From positions 10,354,001-10,418,000 of the forward strand of contig CM121341.1 in the NCBI GenBank assembly GCA_051530055.1: a stretch of 64,000 nucleotides of DNA, written 5' to 3'. The notes beneath the pieces are model-generated. The model saw only the letters and a list, made by a program, of their open reading frames with translations, searched no databases and was not told the origin of the DNA. Numbering within the stretch: position 1 is the first letter of the stretch; each line of letters opens with the position of its first letter. A program made the translations under genes and the position numbers. The DNA is from Neoechinorhynchus agilis. Lineage: Eukaryota > Acanthocephala. This document shows, one piece after another, positions 21,443 through 32,700 of the stretch.

Positions 21443-21979
21443 ATGCCGCTTGGACGAAAAGCCAAAATAGAGAGTTCAGATGATTCGGAAGGTTCATCAT
21501 CAGTCAAAATATTGGATCATCCAGGAGCGAATCTAAAGGGAGAATTAGAGCATAAAGAAGTACCCAAAGTTGATGAAGAAAAGGGATCGCCGGATGATGA
21601 AGATAATCGAAACGTCGTTGAAGGCGTCCTTGGCAAAAAGGTGGTACTTGGGCGAGATATGTACCTGCTGAAATGGTGCGGATATCCGCGTGATCAAAGT
21701 TCATGGGCACCGATTGAGAATTGCGACTGCCAAGAACTCATTGATGAATACGAATCAAAGCAGAAGATTAAAAGACATTCTTATTACCTGCGAAACAGAT
21801 CGAAAGCTGTTGTTTTTTGCGATATGCAGAGCTCCGTGGTCGTTGACTCGAGCCAGAATGTAAATCAGTCAAATAAATCAGGATTGAAACCAGAAATGGA
21901 TACTTCAACATTAGAACATGGTACTGTTCAAGATGAACCTCATCCTGAGAACGATAGTGATCAAAGTGTTCCTAAATAA
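21443..21979 (+). CDS. HP1-like single-chromodomain protein
   Basis: 178 residues. After an acidic, Ser-rich N-terminus (about 1-50) a chromodomain spans about residues 54-103: NVVEGVLGKKVVLGRDMYLL, then KWCGYPRDQSSWAPIEN, then CQELIDEYE. This follows the HP1/Polycomb pattern of V-V-E-x-I, Y-L-V-K-W-x-G and W-E-P-x-x-N, so the aromatic-cage positions for methyl-lysine are largely present (the first-strand aromatic is not obvious). The remaining 75 residues are acidic and Ser/Asn-rich with no chromoshadow domain, unlike canonical HP1. It is probably a nuclear reader of methylated histone H3. A splice-acceptor-like sequence directly precedes the ATG. Confidence 0.8.
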   Translation: MPLGRKAKIESSDDSEGSSSVKILDHPGANLKGELEHKEVPKVDEEKGSPDDEDNRNVVEGVLGKKVVLGRDMYLLKWCGYPRDQSSWAPIENCDCQELIDEYESKQKIKRHSYYLRNRSKAVVFCDMQSSVVVDSSQNVNQSNKSGLKPEMDTSTLEHGTVQDEPHPENDSDQSVPK

Positions 21980-23465
21980 AATTGCCTTTAAATGGGTGAT
22001 TGAAGAACAATTTAAGACGCCGAAAATACGATTCGTGTTCGATAGCTGAGAACACATTCCGGTTGATTTTAATGCACACATTTCTCAGATTTCACATTTA
22101 TATTTTTAAATAAGTCGGTCACCTTTTTCTATTGATCAAGCAACTCTTATTTCCTTCCATCTTTACCGTTCTGCTCCTTGAAATGCACTTTTAACACCGA
22201 TAACTGTTCTTGGAAGATAAGTTTTTAAATCTGGTTGAAAATACACATTTTTGCAAAGTGAAAAAAATTGAAGATAAGGTTTAAATTCTATTTTTTTCCC
22301 GAAGGTTTTAATCGGATAAACATGCACGGAAAAGGCGTTAAAAATATTATTATCTTTTCATAGTTCCCAAAATGATAAAATCGCAGACATATTTCTTTTA
22401 AACACCAAAAGTTCAAAGACTATTCTATACTCTACGAATTTTGATGCTTTTATGATTTGTTTCGTTATTTAATCAACGCTTGTTGAACAAAATAACCTAC
22501 TATCTCTTTCCCTTACATTCCGAATAATTTTAAAATTTTTATTTGAAATAAAGGTAGTTGCACTCGTTTGAAATAGCAAATCGACTGCTTTATAAAACTG
22601 AGCTTAAAAACCGCGATAGTTTGTAAACAGAAATATTCAATCGACCTTTGTTTAAACCGAAATATTCAATCGACCTTTGTTTACATAAAAAATAAAAAAT
22701 ACCTATCTTCCTGTGATGCATTTATTAAACCTTGGATTTCATATCGTTGGACGTTTGCATTGGCGGTCAGTAACTATATCTTTGCATAGTAATTTAAAAC
22801 CGAAAACTGAAGGAGCCGAAAAATTGTATAAAGTAATTTATTTGCCCTTAAGCATTATTTGTGGTCGATTAATCTTTGTGGAATCCCTCAATTGACTCTA
22901 GTCGTGAAAACAAAATAATAAATAAATTGCTGACGATGTTGACAAACTGAAAAGTTTGTTCAGTTGGAGATCTTTTTGGTTTAAAACGAAAACCTTCATG
23001 GCACGAAATCAAGGAAATTCTGAAGTAAATACTTTGCGAAGAAGCCCAATATTTGATGTTATTTGACGTTTAATGGTAATCGCGTTTTTGATTTCAGCAA
23101 TATTGCATGAGCATTCAATATTCTATTGTTCGACTATAAAAAATTAAATAACCGCAGATAAACTCCGAAAAAATTGCTACCATTTTCACAGAAAATATTT
23201 TCTAAAATGAGTATTATTTACGTAAACAGCAAATTTTGTATTACGCTCATTTTCCAAAAACAGTAAAGGTGGCCACCGAAACGAACGCAAAATAAGCGTA
23301 AATCACGTTATATTCCTGCGAAAAACTGAACTGCGAATCTATTAACAGAAATCCGTCCAAATCTTTTCACTGGGACCGGCAGTGATCGAAATTTCTCCCG
23401 CTGTATTCACTCAAATTTGACCTAATAACTCAATAGAAATTCTATTTACAATTTTAATTTAGACA
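21980..23465. other. Long AT-rich intergenic region
   Basis: Nearly 1.5 kb without a supportable gene. A direct repeat of about 28 bases (AATATTCAATCGACCTTTGT and neighbours) occurs in tandem near 22630-22685. The last bases before 23466 (TTTAATTTAGACA) resemble a splice acceptor just upstream of the ubiquitin protease ATG. Confidence 0.4.
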
Positions 23466-24650
23466 ATGAGCAACCAAGCAGTTGGACTTAAAAACGGATC
23501 GTTCAAATGCTTTGTAAATTCCGTTCGTCAAGCAATCTTCTACAACCGTCCATTTCACCAATTTATCAGCGCCGAAACCGAGACGGAGTGCACTTATGAC
23601 ATTAATGATAATGTCTTTTGTTTAAAATGTGAATTAAAGAGAATTTTACGGCGAATGAAAAATGTTAAACTCGGTCCATTCGATGCCGCTAAGCGACTGA
23701 TTCAACGACTTACTTTCGTCAACGGAATAAACTTCAATAGACAGTCCGATGCGAATGAGTTCATGATGATTGCATTAAATCAAACTATCGATGACTTTGC
23801 TAAAAATCATCCTGTTGAGTTTGCTGATATCTGTTTGACTGCGATCGGATTGTACAAATGCCACTTTTCATTGAGCTACAAATGTGAAGAATGCGGTTCT
23901 GTGAGTTATCGTTTTGAAGAATCCGAAATGATACCAATTTTCGCAAATAATGGGAAACAGAATCTGTGTGAGCTTCTTCGCAGCTACATTGGAACTCCAA
24001 ACGATTGTGTAATTCCATGCGACGAATGCGGAGGACGAACTAAGGAGACTCGGGTAACCACAGAAAGTCCTGATTGCTTGATCGTTACGATATTCAATAC
24101 GATTGGCAATCTAAAGAATGGTCACAACATTACAATTCCAACGAGTTTTTATTTACCTGGTTTGTGCCGAGAATTTTGCTATCGTTACGATCTCAGCTCC
24201 GCAGTTTGCCATCATTCGGACAGTACGGAGTATGGCCATTATACAGCAATTGTAAGGCAAAAACTCTACCGATGGCTAATTGCAGATGACGAAAAGATTC
24301 AATTGGGTACGAGGACGAAGTCTATTCGTCGTTCACTTCTTCATGCTTACGTCCTTTTGTTCCAACGTTCAATATGTTTCAATCTTTCGACAAGACTGAA
24401 GCTTGATCTTGATAATCGAACAACAATGGATGATTGCGAACAGATCAATTTGAACATAGGCATATCCGACGAATCTTGCAACAACGAACAAACCGAAATG
24501 AAGAACACAATCGGTAGAATCTCACGTGGACGGACTAACTTGTTATTCAAAATTTTATCTTTTTTTGCTTCGGTTAGAAACCGATTCACTGAATTTATGT
24601 TCACAAAGACTAAACTGATTACCTGTCGCATTGTTGTTTGGTGCAAATAA
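23466..24650 (+). CDS. Ubiquitin-specific protease (USP/UBP family)
   Basis: Intronless, 394 residues. The catalytic Cys box is near the N-terminus: GLKNGSFKCFVNSVRQAIF, corresponding to G-L-x-N-x-G-x-x-C-F-x-N-S. A zinc-binding finger module follows with two C-x-x-C pairs (KCEECG near residue 140, PCDECGG near 183). The His box is HSDSTEYGHYTAIV then W-L-I-A-D-D, containing catalytic His and the downstream Asp. Thus Cys, His and Asp are all present and the enzyme is probably active in removing ubiquitin. The core is about 290 residues, compact for the family; the last 100 residues are unrelated, Asn-rich then hydrophobic. The exact USP subtype is not clear. Confidence 0.88.
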   Translation: MSNQAVGLKNGSFKCFVNSVRQAIFYNRPFHQFISAETETECTYDINDNVFCLKCELKRILRRMKNVKLGPFDAAKRLIQRLTFVNGINFNRQSDANEFMMIALNQTIDDFAKNHPVEFADICLTAIGLYKCHFSLSYKCEECGSVSYRFEESEMIPIFANNGKQNLCELLRSYIGTPNDCVIPCDECGGRTKETRVTTESPDCLIVTIFNTIGNLKNGHNITIPTSFYLPGLCREFCYRYDLSSAVCHHSDSTEYGHYTAIVRQKLYRWLIADDEKIQLGTRTKSIRRSLLHAYVLLFQRSICFNLSTRLKLDLDNRTTMDDCEQINLNIGISDESCNNEQTEMKNTIGRISRGRTNLLFKILSFFASVRNRFTEFMFTKTKLITCRIVVWCK

Positions 24651-25048
24651 AAAATCTCTAAACAAAGGGTTATCGATGTTATGGGAAAGTTAATCTCGTT
24701 ATATGTTTAAGCTGATTAATTTACGAAAAGAAAATATGTCGAAAGCATGTCGATTCCTCGTAAAAATACATTGAAATCCTTAGAAAATTATAATGGAATT
24801 GAATGCGCCGTTTAAAACCGTCATTGAACTCGATTTCTGTGATGAATAAATTGACCTATTGATTCCTAAAATCTGTGAGATTGGACTAATTTTGTGCAAG
24901 CCGAGCACAAATAAACTTAAAACCAAAAAGGATGCCAGTCATTTTTATTGCAATGAGAGACCATGAGTTATTTTTTTAACACTAAGAAACATTAAAATTC
25001 ACAGAAGACTGAAAAAAGTTTGTTAGACTTTTTCATTGTTCTTAATAA
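24651..25048. other. Intergenic, nothing recognised
   Basis: About 400 bases of AT-rich 3' flank between the ubiquitin protease gene and duplication copy B. Confidence 0.4.
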
Positions 25049-25695
25049 GGAAAAAGTTGATCTATTAAGAGTTAAACCATGTTTTGCAGTCCAAGAAATT
25101 TAATAGTGAGTTGATAATTACAATTACAAAAGTTCCAATTACAGTAGCAGGTTAAAAGGCAATCTTTTTTGAAACGACTACCAATTAGAAGCAGATAAAG
25201 AAAATTCCTAGTCACAAATTTGATAGAAAATGCAACACAAACACCAAAATACAAAAACATAAAATCAATAAAAGAAAGGTTGCGAGGAATCAACTACAAT
25301 TTTAATTTGTGTTCCATCCTGATGATTATTTATTAAGTGGCGAAAGTGCATTTGTGATAATTTCGTGTTAAACCAGAAAGTTGAGAATGAAGCGTGGAAA
25401 TCAACAATTTAGTTGTACGCGACTTTGTTTTTATTGTTTCCTGCAAAAAAGCTATTTTGCCGATAATCCGAACGGCCACCGTCAACAATGTACATTAATT
25501 AACAAAAACAAAAACACTGAACGTTTGTAAGTTTTTAAAAGACGCAAAAGTTTTGCTAGTCAACAAACCGAAAAATGGTGAAATGAGTTTGTACTTTGCA
25601 ATTAGCGGATAAAGTGAAACGATTTTTCTTACTTATGCAAGTGATCAATAGGATTTGATCATTGAATAATCAACCCGAAGAGCGAAGGTAATCAA

Positions 25696-26063
25696 ATGAA
25701 CTTTGGGCGCCCGCCTTATGCGCCAATAATCGCAGCGGCCATTAACGAAAGTAGTAGTGGCCGACTAAGCGTTAAGGATATTTACCGCCACATTATTGAA
25801 AACGTTCCTTATTTTGCTATTAGACAGGATGGAAGCGAATACAGGGCTTAGAGGGTTTGTTGTGTGTATTTTATAAAAAATATTGATTTGTCCGAATTTA
25901 GAGCACGGTAAGGAGAACTCTTTGTTACAATCGAGCATTTCGAAAGATTGCAACAATCGGAAGCCCCAGAAAATCTTATTGGACGGTCGTTCCTGGTCAT
26001 CCGCTCAGCAATCCCACAACAGTCGAGGATGTAACAGCATCGTCGATATTGGGTGAACAGTAA
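25696..26063 (+). pseudogene. Forkhead gene duplicate with a nonsense codon
   Basis: Copy of the gene at 20154-20521 with the same two-exon layout. The Trp codon near the end of exon 1 (TGG in copy A) is TAG here, so translation would stop before helix 3. The rest of exon 1 and exon 2 remain open to the same stop at 26063, so the loss appears recent and rests on one base. Either a pseudogene or, less likely, a sequencing error. Confidence 0.85.
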
Positions 26064-26208
26064 AGGTCCAATGGACCAAACCAATCAACTTGACTAACAA
26101 ACTTACAAAGGAATGACTTTATGCCACTAATTGACAACATTTAAATAAATAGCGTAGTATATGGCAACCAGAAGTTTAATCTTCAATGTACAATGAGCTG
26201 TAAATAGT

Positions 26209-26217
26209 CGAACTTTT
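26209..26217. repeat. Target-site duplication, left side of Penelope element
   Basis: CGAACTTTT, repeated at 28541-28549. The same sequence occurs once at the matching empty site in copy A (near 20679). Confidence 0.75.
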
Positions 26218-26303
26218 CATCTATAGAAAATCCTTCGGGTTAGTCAAAGTATAATTTTGGTGAAAATACTCCCGTTAATAGCGCATTTGATTTATTTGAG
26301 ATA

Positions 26304-26330
26304 TTTCGCGAGGTAACCTCGCCTCATCAG
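26304..26330 (-). ncRNA. Hammerhead-ribozyme-like core, left Penelope terminus
   Basis: On the minus strand: CTGATGA, one extra G, a six-pair hairpin (GCGAGG-TTA-CCTCGC), then GAAA. This is the conserved hammerhead core with stem II. Hammerheads are known in the terminal repeats of Penelope-like elements. Stems I and III are poor, so self-cleavage is unproven. Confidence 0.5.
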
Positions 26331-28456
26331 TCATCTAAAAATTGTTTTTCACATTTAGGTTTTAAGCTCGAGTAAGCGGGATCGCCAAACCCGAAGTTCG
26401 ATGCCAATTATCCGCCTGCGTTATACTACGTTTTTTCCATTATTTTAGCATTGATTTTTAACACGTGGGTCGCTGGACGTTTCAAGCCAAAATTCGCTAT
26501 ATTTCCTTTCATTGTGTTGGACACACAGCATAGGAGTCAATGAGTACGTCAATTTAAGAATATCAATCGCTGAAAAACATATAACCATGAACAGCTTACG
26601 GAAGCTTGAGCAATTATGACCAAGAACATTCGAAGAGCGCGGATACTTTGTGAATAAATTAAAACACACCTTTTCCTCAAGGGAACTGAACTTGCTGAAC
26701 AAGGGACCGGACAATATTATAAAGCATCAGATTTCATCTACTAATATCCGGTGTGATACAGAGCTTCTTATAAACTCACATCCAGATCTCATTAGTTCAA
26801 TAGTCGCCTACGACAGGAAGGCTCGTAGTCGGAACGTTCGCAAAGATAATGACGAGATGGCAATGGCGAAGGTCCTGAAGTAAGTGCCATCAATGGTGAT
26901 TTGCAAATCAGACAAAGGACGTGCTTTATAGCTGTGGACATGGAAGGTTATCAAAGTATGGCTTTTTATCTTCTTAACCCGGACAAATTTGAGGGGTTGG
27001 CTGGATATCCCATGAGAAGCAGAGAAACTAAATTTAGCGGTTTTCTCAAGATCCTCAATTTTACAACATGACACGATCATCATCGACTAAATGTGCGTTT
27101 CTCTATCTCCTCCCGAAGATTCACAAACCCATCCTGCAGTACCGTTCAATTATAGCCAGTTATATTTCTTTCAATCATCGCCTATCCAAAATGATGAATG
27201 CTTTATTACGATTGATTTTAAGCATTTCCTCCTCGCACATCAAGGATGGACACACGTTTGCGAATGAGATCAGGAAAATTAACATTAAGCTCTACAGGAT
27301 GTTTACGGCCGATGTGAACTCAATGTTCACCAATGTCCCTCTGATTAAAACGATCGATTAGCGGCTAATTTACTAGCTAAGAATTGCAGTGGACCAAGTT
27401 TGGACCTCGCAACTTGTTATTCACTAATTCAATGGTGCACAAGGATGGCTGCCTTTGAATTTGAGGATCCTTTCATCGATCAAAAAGATGGTGTAGCCAT
27501 GGGATCGCCATTAGCCCGACCTTCGCTGACATCTTCATGCGGGATTCGGAGACTACTTTCTCGGAGCTTCATAGTCATGTTAATCGGTAGTGGCGTTATG
27601 TGGACGATGTATTTATTTTGACTGATTCATACAAAACAACGGAGATTCACTAAATGCTGAACTTAACAGTCACGATCCACACATGCAATGGACAGTCAAT
27701 GAAGCGAACATCAAGGGTGAGATCTCGTTCCTGGACGTCCTTTTCAATCGTTCTGCACAGGACAAAGTTAGCACTTCACTTTATCGCAAGGAGAACCTAC
27801 CATGCGGACCACCACACTGGTCAATTCAAAAACCGATGAGGCATAAAATCTCGGCTGTCACATCCAACTTCCGAAGAGCTTCTCTTATGTCATCTGCTCG
27901 ATTTGCATGGAGTAGGGAAAGGATAGCACAGGAGCTGAAAATGAGCGGATATCCCAAATGGATTATAGACCGTGGAATCAGAGGCAGTAACTACCATGGG
28001 CATGACAACCAAAAATCGTCTGCCGAGCCTGTATGTTTCGAAAGAGTGCACTTCGTTGATGATGCCACAAATCAAATGATTTATTCCGTTATGAGAAGGA
28101 GGGTTGGAGTTTGTCTATCTAATACTAAAGGAATCGCTCCGAGAAGCACATTCAAGAGGAAGGGTAAAATTGAGCCGATTCGTGGGATCTATAGAATGCA
28201 GTGTGAACATTGTGATAAAGTCTAAATAGGAGAAACGACACAGGACATCAAGAAGAGGGTCGCTCAACATAAGGAAGCCTGCAGTCGATTTGAGCATTCT
28301 TCGGCAATCTGCAATCACCAAGAGACATGTAAGCACCGAGGGGATTTTGGTGGGGCCAATTTTATAGAAAGCGAGTAAAACTTAAAAACACGTCTTGTTT
28401 TGGAGGCCGCGCACTCGAGCTTAAAACCTGAATGTGAAAATCATATTTTTAGGCAA

Positions 28457-28483
28457 CTGATGAGGCGAAGTTACTTCACGAAA
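28457..28483 (+). ncRNA. Hammerhead-ribozyme-like core, right Penelope terminus
   Basis: Plus strand: CTGATGA, then a hairpin (GAAG-TTA-CTTC inside GGC...AC), then GAAA and a short UAUU-UCG-AAUA hairpin followed by AATC, a possible N-U-H cleavage triplet. It is the inverted counterpart of 26304-26330. Confidence 0.5.
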
Positions 28484-28540
28484 TATTTCGAATAAATCAA
28501 ACGTGCTATTACGGGGAGTATTTTCACCGAGATTATAATT

Positions 28541-28549
28541 CGAACTTTT
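28541..28549. repeat. Target-site duplication, right side of Penelope element
   Basis: CGAACTTTT, matching 26209-26217; copy A sequence resumes immediately after it. Confidence 0.75.
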
Positions 28550-28957
28550 GTTACCAAAGAAATCTAACTATCTTTCTCCATCATAAATACAAAATTTATC
28601 AAAAACTGTTTAGCGAAAACGTTCCCTGCGTAACAATTATAAAAGCCTTCTTAATAAAAATTGAATATAGGAAGCAGTAAAAAGTGGACATTAAGCATTA
28701 ATACAAATGCTTCTAATTTTTGTTAGTCAGAATCTTTCATTTTCGGCGTTTCGCCCATTCAGAGCCCAGTGGTCAATCGTTTTTGGAATATTAGCGATTT
28801 TATGTTGCCTCTTTGTCGATGGAGTGCGGGAAACGTTCCCACACGTTAAAAAAAACTCGGACCCTATTCGATATTTTTTGCATTTCAGTTTGTTTAGATA
28901 AAAATAACTCAAATGATTACATGAGCAAATTAGTTTGCTAACGCGAAATAAATTTAA

Positions 28958-29203
28958 TGTGGGCCCAGTGGCCGAGTGGTGTGCGCGTTCAAAATGCGCT
29001 CGATATGTCGCTGGTTCAAGTCCACTGGTCGCTGAGTACCACGGGGGTTTGGAGGCTGCTGAAAAGGTTGGGGGCCCCAGTAGAGAGTTGGATCATTCCT
29101 TCGAATGCGGCTGAGCACCTCCGTAGTGTGTTAGTTAGCTAAGAGGCTCACAAAAACATGTCATGAGACCCCGTATGTATGCGAATGAAATATATAAAAT
29201 AAA
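28958..29203 (+). mobile_element. tRNA-derived SINE
   Basis: 246-base insertion absent from copy A. It starts with a tRNA-like head containing a pol III A box (TGGCCGAGTGG) and B box (GGTTCAAGTCC) at Leu/Ser tRNA-like spacing, continues with an unrelated body and ends in an A-rich tail (TATATAAAATAAAA). It is flanked by the 12-base direct repeat AAATAAATTTAA (28946-28957 and 29204-29215), present once at the copy A empty site. Such elements borrow LINE machinery for mobilisation. Confidence 0.9.
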
Positions 29204-29296
29204 AAATAAATTTAACAAATCATCACCAATACGTCGATTCAAGCCAATCTTTTAAGTTTACAAAGAGGATTATATTCGCTTTGTAAAAAATCTAGC

Positions 29297-29665
29297 GGGG
29301 AAATGAAAATGATTTTATTTTAAACTCCGATATTTCGAGAAATCGTGTGCTCTTGTCATGGTCTAAACTCACATTGTGAGCCTAAAGTCTGCCTATGTTT
29401 CAAGCCTACCGGGTGTGAAATTCTGGCAGAGATACGCTGATGACACTTTTATCTTAATCAACAAGTCCATAGAGACGGAAACGTTTTCTCACATGCTGAA
29501 TTTCAAGCACAACAACATCCATCATAATGTGATCGCTTTTTTGGAAGTTTCGATAACGCGGATCTTAGGACAGTGAATATTGATCCATCCCCACGTCAAT
29601 TTTTTAGACCTTGATAAGCACGTACAAGATTGTACCGAAATATCGGAATTTGAAATAAAATCATT
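29297..29665 (+). mobile_element. Deleted Penelope-like element bounded by inverted ends
   Basis: Inverted ends of about 45 bases (AAAATGATTTTATTTTAAAC and on; right end near 29615-29665) enclose a short polymerase piece: KFWQRYADDTFILINKS (active-site box) and VIAFLEVSITR. Same superfamily as 26218-28540 but a different subfamily by its termini. A solo terminus-like sequence recurs at about 34720-34750. Confidence 0.75.
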
Positions 29666-29754
29666 TTAATTTCTACGTCAAAAAAAACTAATGTCTGCAG
29701 TTCAATCTTCTTATAAAAATCTCTCATAAAAGGGCGCCGTCTCCACCACCATCG

Positions 29755-32700
29755 ACACCGATGCCGTCCTCTCGCTTCGCTCGAAACCTGGATGCTAGAC
29801 AACAATATGAAGACGGAAACTTGCCCGCCAAAAATGAGCCAAATGAAAAGACCGAGGAAACGCCCAACGCAGACACTTTGAATGCGCCACTTAACGATCG
29901 CGCTCAACCTGAGTAGACGAACGCTGCCGGGCTCCCACGCGTCTCTCCTGGTGTGTGTTCGGTTTGCGGTAAGTCTTTTAAATTAAATAATTTGGGGGGT
30001 TTGTTTGTCCGTGGTCTCCAGGATGTCCGCGATAGCGGGTCTGATTCTCCACCACAATCAATCGATCTGTTTATGCCTGGGACCTCTCGGATCACCACTG
30101 ACTCTATTTCGATACCCGATATCGCGCGCGTTCTACCCAGGAACGTCCTGAAACAGATCCCAAGGGGCGCACGATATCAGGTCGCGAAAGCATTTACGGG
30201 ATTGCTCAACGATTGCCTCCAAAATAATTGAGCTCCATCATGGACACGGCTCTTCGCATTCCAGCGCTTAGTCCTTTGCACCAGTGATGATTCTGGGGTG
30301 TCTTTGACATCAACAATCAAGGGAAGGGTGGAATTCTTCGATCAGATATTTAACGATTTCGAAATGAAATTTCGCGAGGTTCGTAAGGGACGCACGAAGG
30401 AAGGGTTTCGTTGCCGTTTTTCAAAGCGATCCCTGACTGAACGTGTCTCTTCGAAGCTTGCGGACGGAGATGTTCAGGGGCTGTTCGGTTATTGTCATCC
30501 TCCAACAGTTTTGCACAAGGATACAACGCGACAGTACAAATACTCCGGTTGAAGCACCCATGTAGTAGCGGAAGTTTTGAAATTCCATCTCCTCCCATAA
30601 TTTCAGAGTTGGCAGTTTTGTAATTCCACCTCCTCCCATACAAAACAGGACACCCACTTAAATGTTAGAGTTACAAAAGGCCATCTAATCTTTTGCAAAT
30701 GGCTCGGGTCATGGGCTTGACGGGCTAAGGTCTCAGCACCTAAAGGAAATGATGTCCTTTACAGCTGGTGAAGCAGCTCTCTCATGAAAGTGCGCTTTCT
30801 CGGTTAGTCGACCGCCTGATTGGAGAGGTCCTGAATCCCGTTGCAGAAGACCTATTTTTCGGAGCATCATTATGTGCCCTCACAAAAAAAGAAGGTGGGA
30901 TTCGTCCCATCGCCGTATCTTCGGCGATACGCCGACTTGCAGGAAAAATTCTCTGCAAACGTATTACAGAGAAAAACGGGCAGCAACTTCGCCTAGTCGA
31001 ACTGGGCTGCTGCACATCCCGCGGGCGGAAGCTATTGCCCACACGCTCCGAAACTTTACTACGAGGAGTTCAAAGCCGTGGGTGATTCTTAAGTGTGATT
31101 TTCTGAACACCTTTAACTCTCTCAATAGAGAAATCATGTTCTGAGCTATTAGGGATCACGCGCCAGAAGCTTTCCAGTATTTTCTCAATGCCTACGAGAC
31201 CGCGGCTCCTTTGATTTTCGAAGACCACCTCATTTGGTCCGAAAGAGGAGTGCAGCAAGGGGATCCTCTCGCTCCAATCGCGTTCTCGCTAACAGTAAAT
31301 CCAATAGCGCACTCTCTCCAATCCAGCTTTAACGCTTGGTACTTAGATGACGCTACGCTCGAAGGCGATCCCGCCGTTGTACTGCGCGATTTGGAGACGC
31401 TGATTATGGAGACTGCGAGATTGGGCATTGAGCTCAATGCTGGAAAGTGTGAGCTCCAAGTATTAAATATCGAAGACGCTGCCAAAGTCAAGGTGCTAAT
31501 TGATGAGTTCGAAGCCGTAGCTCCAGGTCTGTAACTCGTGACTCCAGAGCGACTCAGTCTCCTGGGTAGTTGCGTCTTTGATTCAAATGTGGAAACTGAG
31601 ATTGGCGGTATCATACCGAAACTTTCGTTGCTGTGCGATAAAAGGAGCGCTCTCTCGGCTCACGAAGCGTTAGTTCTGATAAAGAACGCACTCTATCCCC
31701 AAATTACATTCTTCAAACATAAGAAAGGGTTGGCTAAGCTCGACGACAAGGTGAGGGCTAGTCTCGAGCGTATTTTAAATGTCCAGCTCTCAGATGAGGC
31801 GTGGCGACAAGCTTCATTGCCTGTGTATTCTGGGGATTGGGAATTCGGGCGCTAGTAGAACTTGCCTTGCCAGCCTTTCTTGGATCGTACGAGTGGAGTC
31901 AACCCATAGTGAAGAAAATTCTGAAGGAAAAGTTTTTCTTGACCAAGACTGTGGTGGCAGTTAAAGAATGGTGCCAGCAGACAGGCGTTTACCATGTTCC
32001 CGTGAATGGTCTCAGACAGTCGATTTGGGACAGACCTCTCGTCGCGAGAGCTCACAGCTCTCCACTTTCAGGTTCTCGTGATGGGGTCGTCCGAGCTAGA
32101 TTGTTGGCAGTTTCGACACGAGAATCGGGGGCGTGGTTGGAGGCTGTTCCTATGGCATCTGTGAGAACTCTTCTCACTGATGAGGTAACGAGGATCGCAG
32201 TGTCCTTAAGACTTGGTCTCCCGATATGCACACCCATTCGCTGTCGACGTCTATGCTTGAAGCTTTCGGGCCACACGGTCTAGTTTGCCGAAAGTAAGGA
32301 GGAAGGTTCTCACGCCATTCTGAGATCAACAGCGTAATTTCTCGGGCGTTGAAAACGGCGAAATTCCCCAACATCTTGGAACCCGTCCATCTTTGTAGAC
32401 CTGACGTAATTTCGGTCTTTCCGTGGCGGCAGGGCAAACGCCTTCTCTGGGAAGCCACGTGTGTGGACACCCTCGCAGTAGCAACATTCCGTACTCTCTC
32501 GAAATCGCTGGAGGTGCAGCCAGTGAAGCGAAAGGAAAGGAGGTACGATAGAGATGGCCTATTATTTTGCCCCTTTCGGAGTAGAGACGTATGCGGCGCT
32601 TGGCAACTCGGCACTCACTCTGCTCCAGGATCTCTCGAAGAAATTGAGAGAAACGACCGGCGACGCACGAGCAGTGTATTCCTGCGACAAAATATCTCGC

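Larger units (their letters stand above)
26218..28540 (+). mobile_element. Penelope-like element with inverted terminal sequences
   Basis: About 2.3 kb inserted in duplication copy B. Broken frames carry Penelope polymerase motifs: FLYLLPKIHKPILQYRSII (27080-27150), MFTADVNSMFTNVP, DGVAMGSPLA, and W-R-Y-V-D-D-V-F near 27590, then SFLDVLFNRS. The C-terminus has a GIY-YIG-type endonuclease (IGETTQDIKKRVAQHKEA at 28229, with the preceding Tyr codon changed to TAA). The ends are inverted copies of each other over about 125 bases (26250-26375 against 28400-28535). A 9-base direct repeat flanks it. Multiple stops show it is inactive. Confidence 0.85.
25049..29292. repeat. Segmental duplication with forkhead pseudogene, copy B (two insertions)
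   Basis: Direct repeat of 19486-21157 interrupted by a Penelope-like element (26218-28540) and a tRNA-derived SINE (28958-29203). Removing both restores collinearity with copy A. It lies about 5.5 kb downstream of copy A with the HP1-like and USP genes between. Confidence 0.9.

Noticed and set aside
21443-21979. Canonical HP1 with chromoshadow domain
   Set aside because: Only one chromodomain is visible; the C-terminal 75 residues are acidic and show no chromoshadow pattern.
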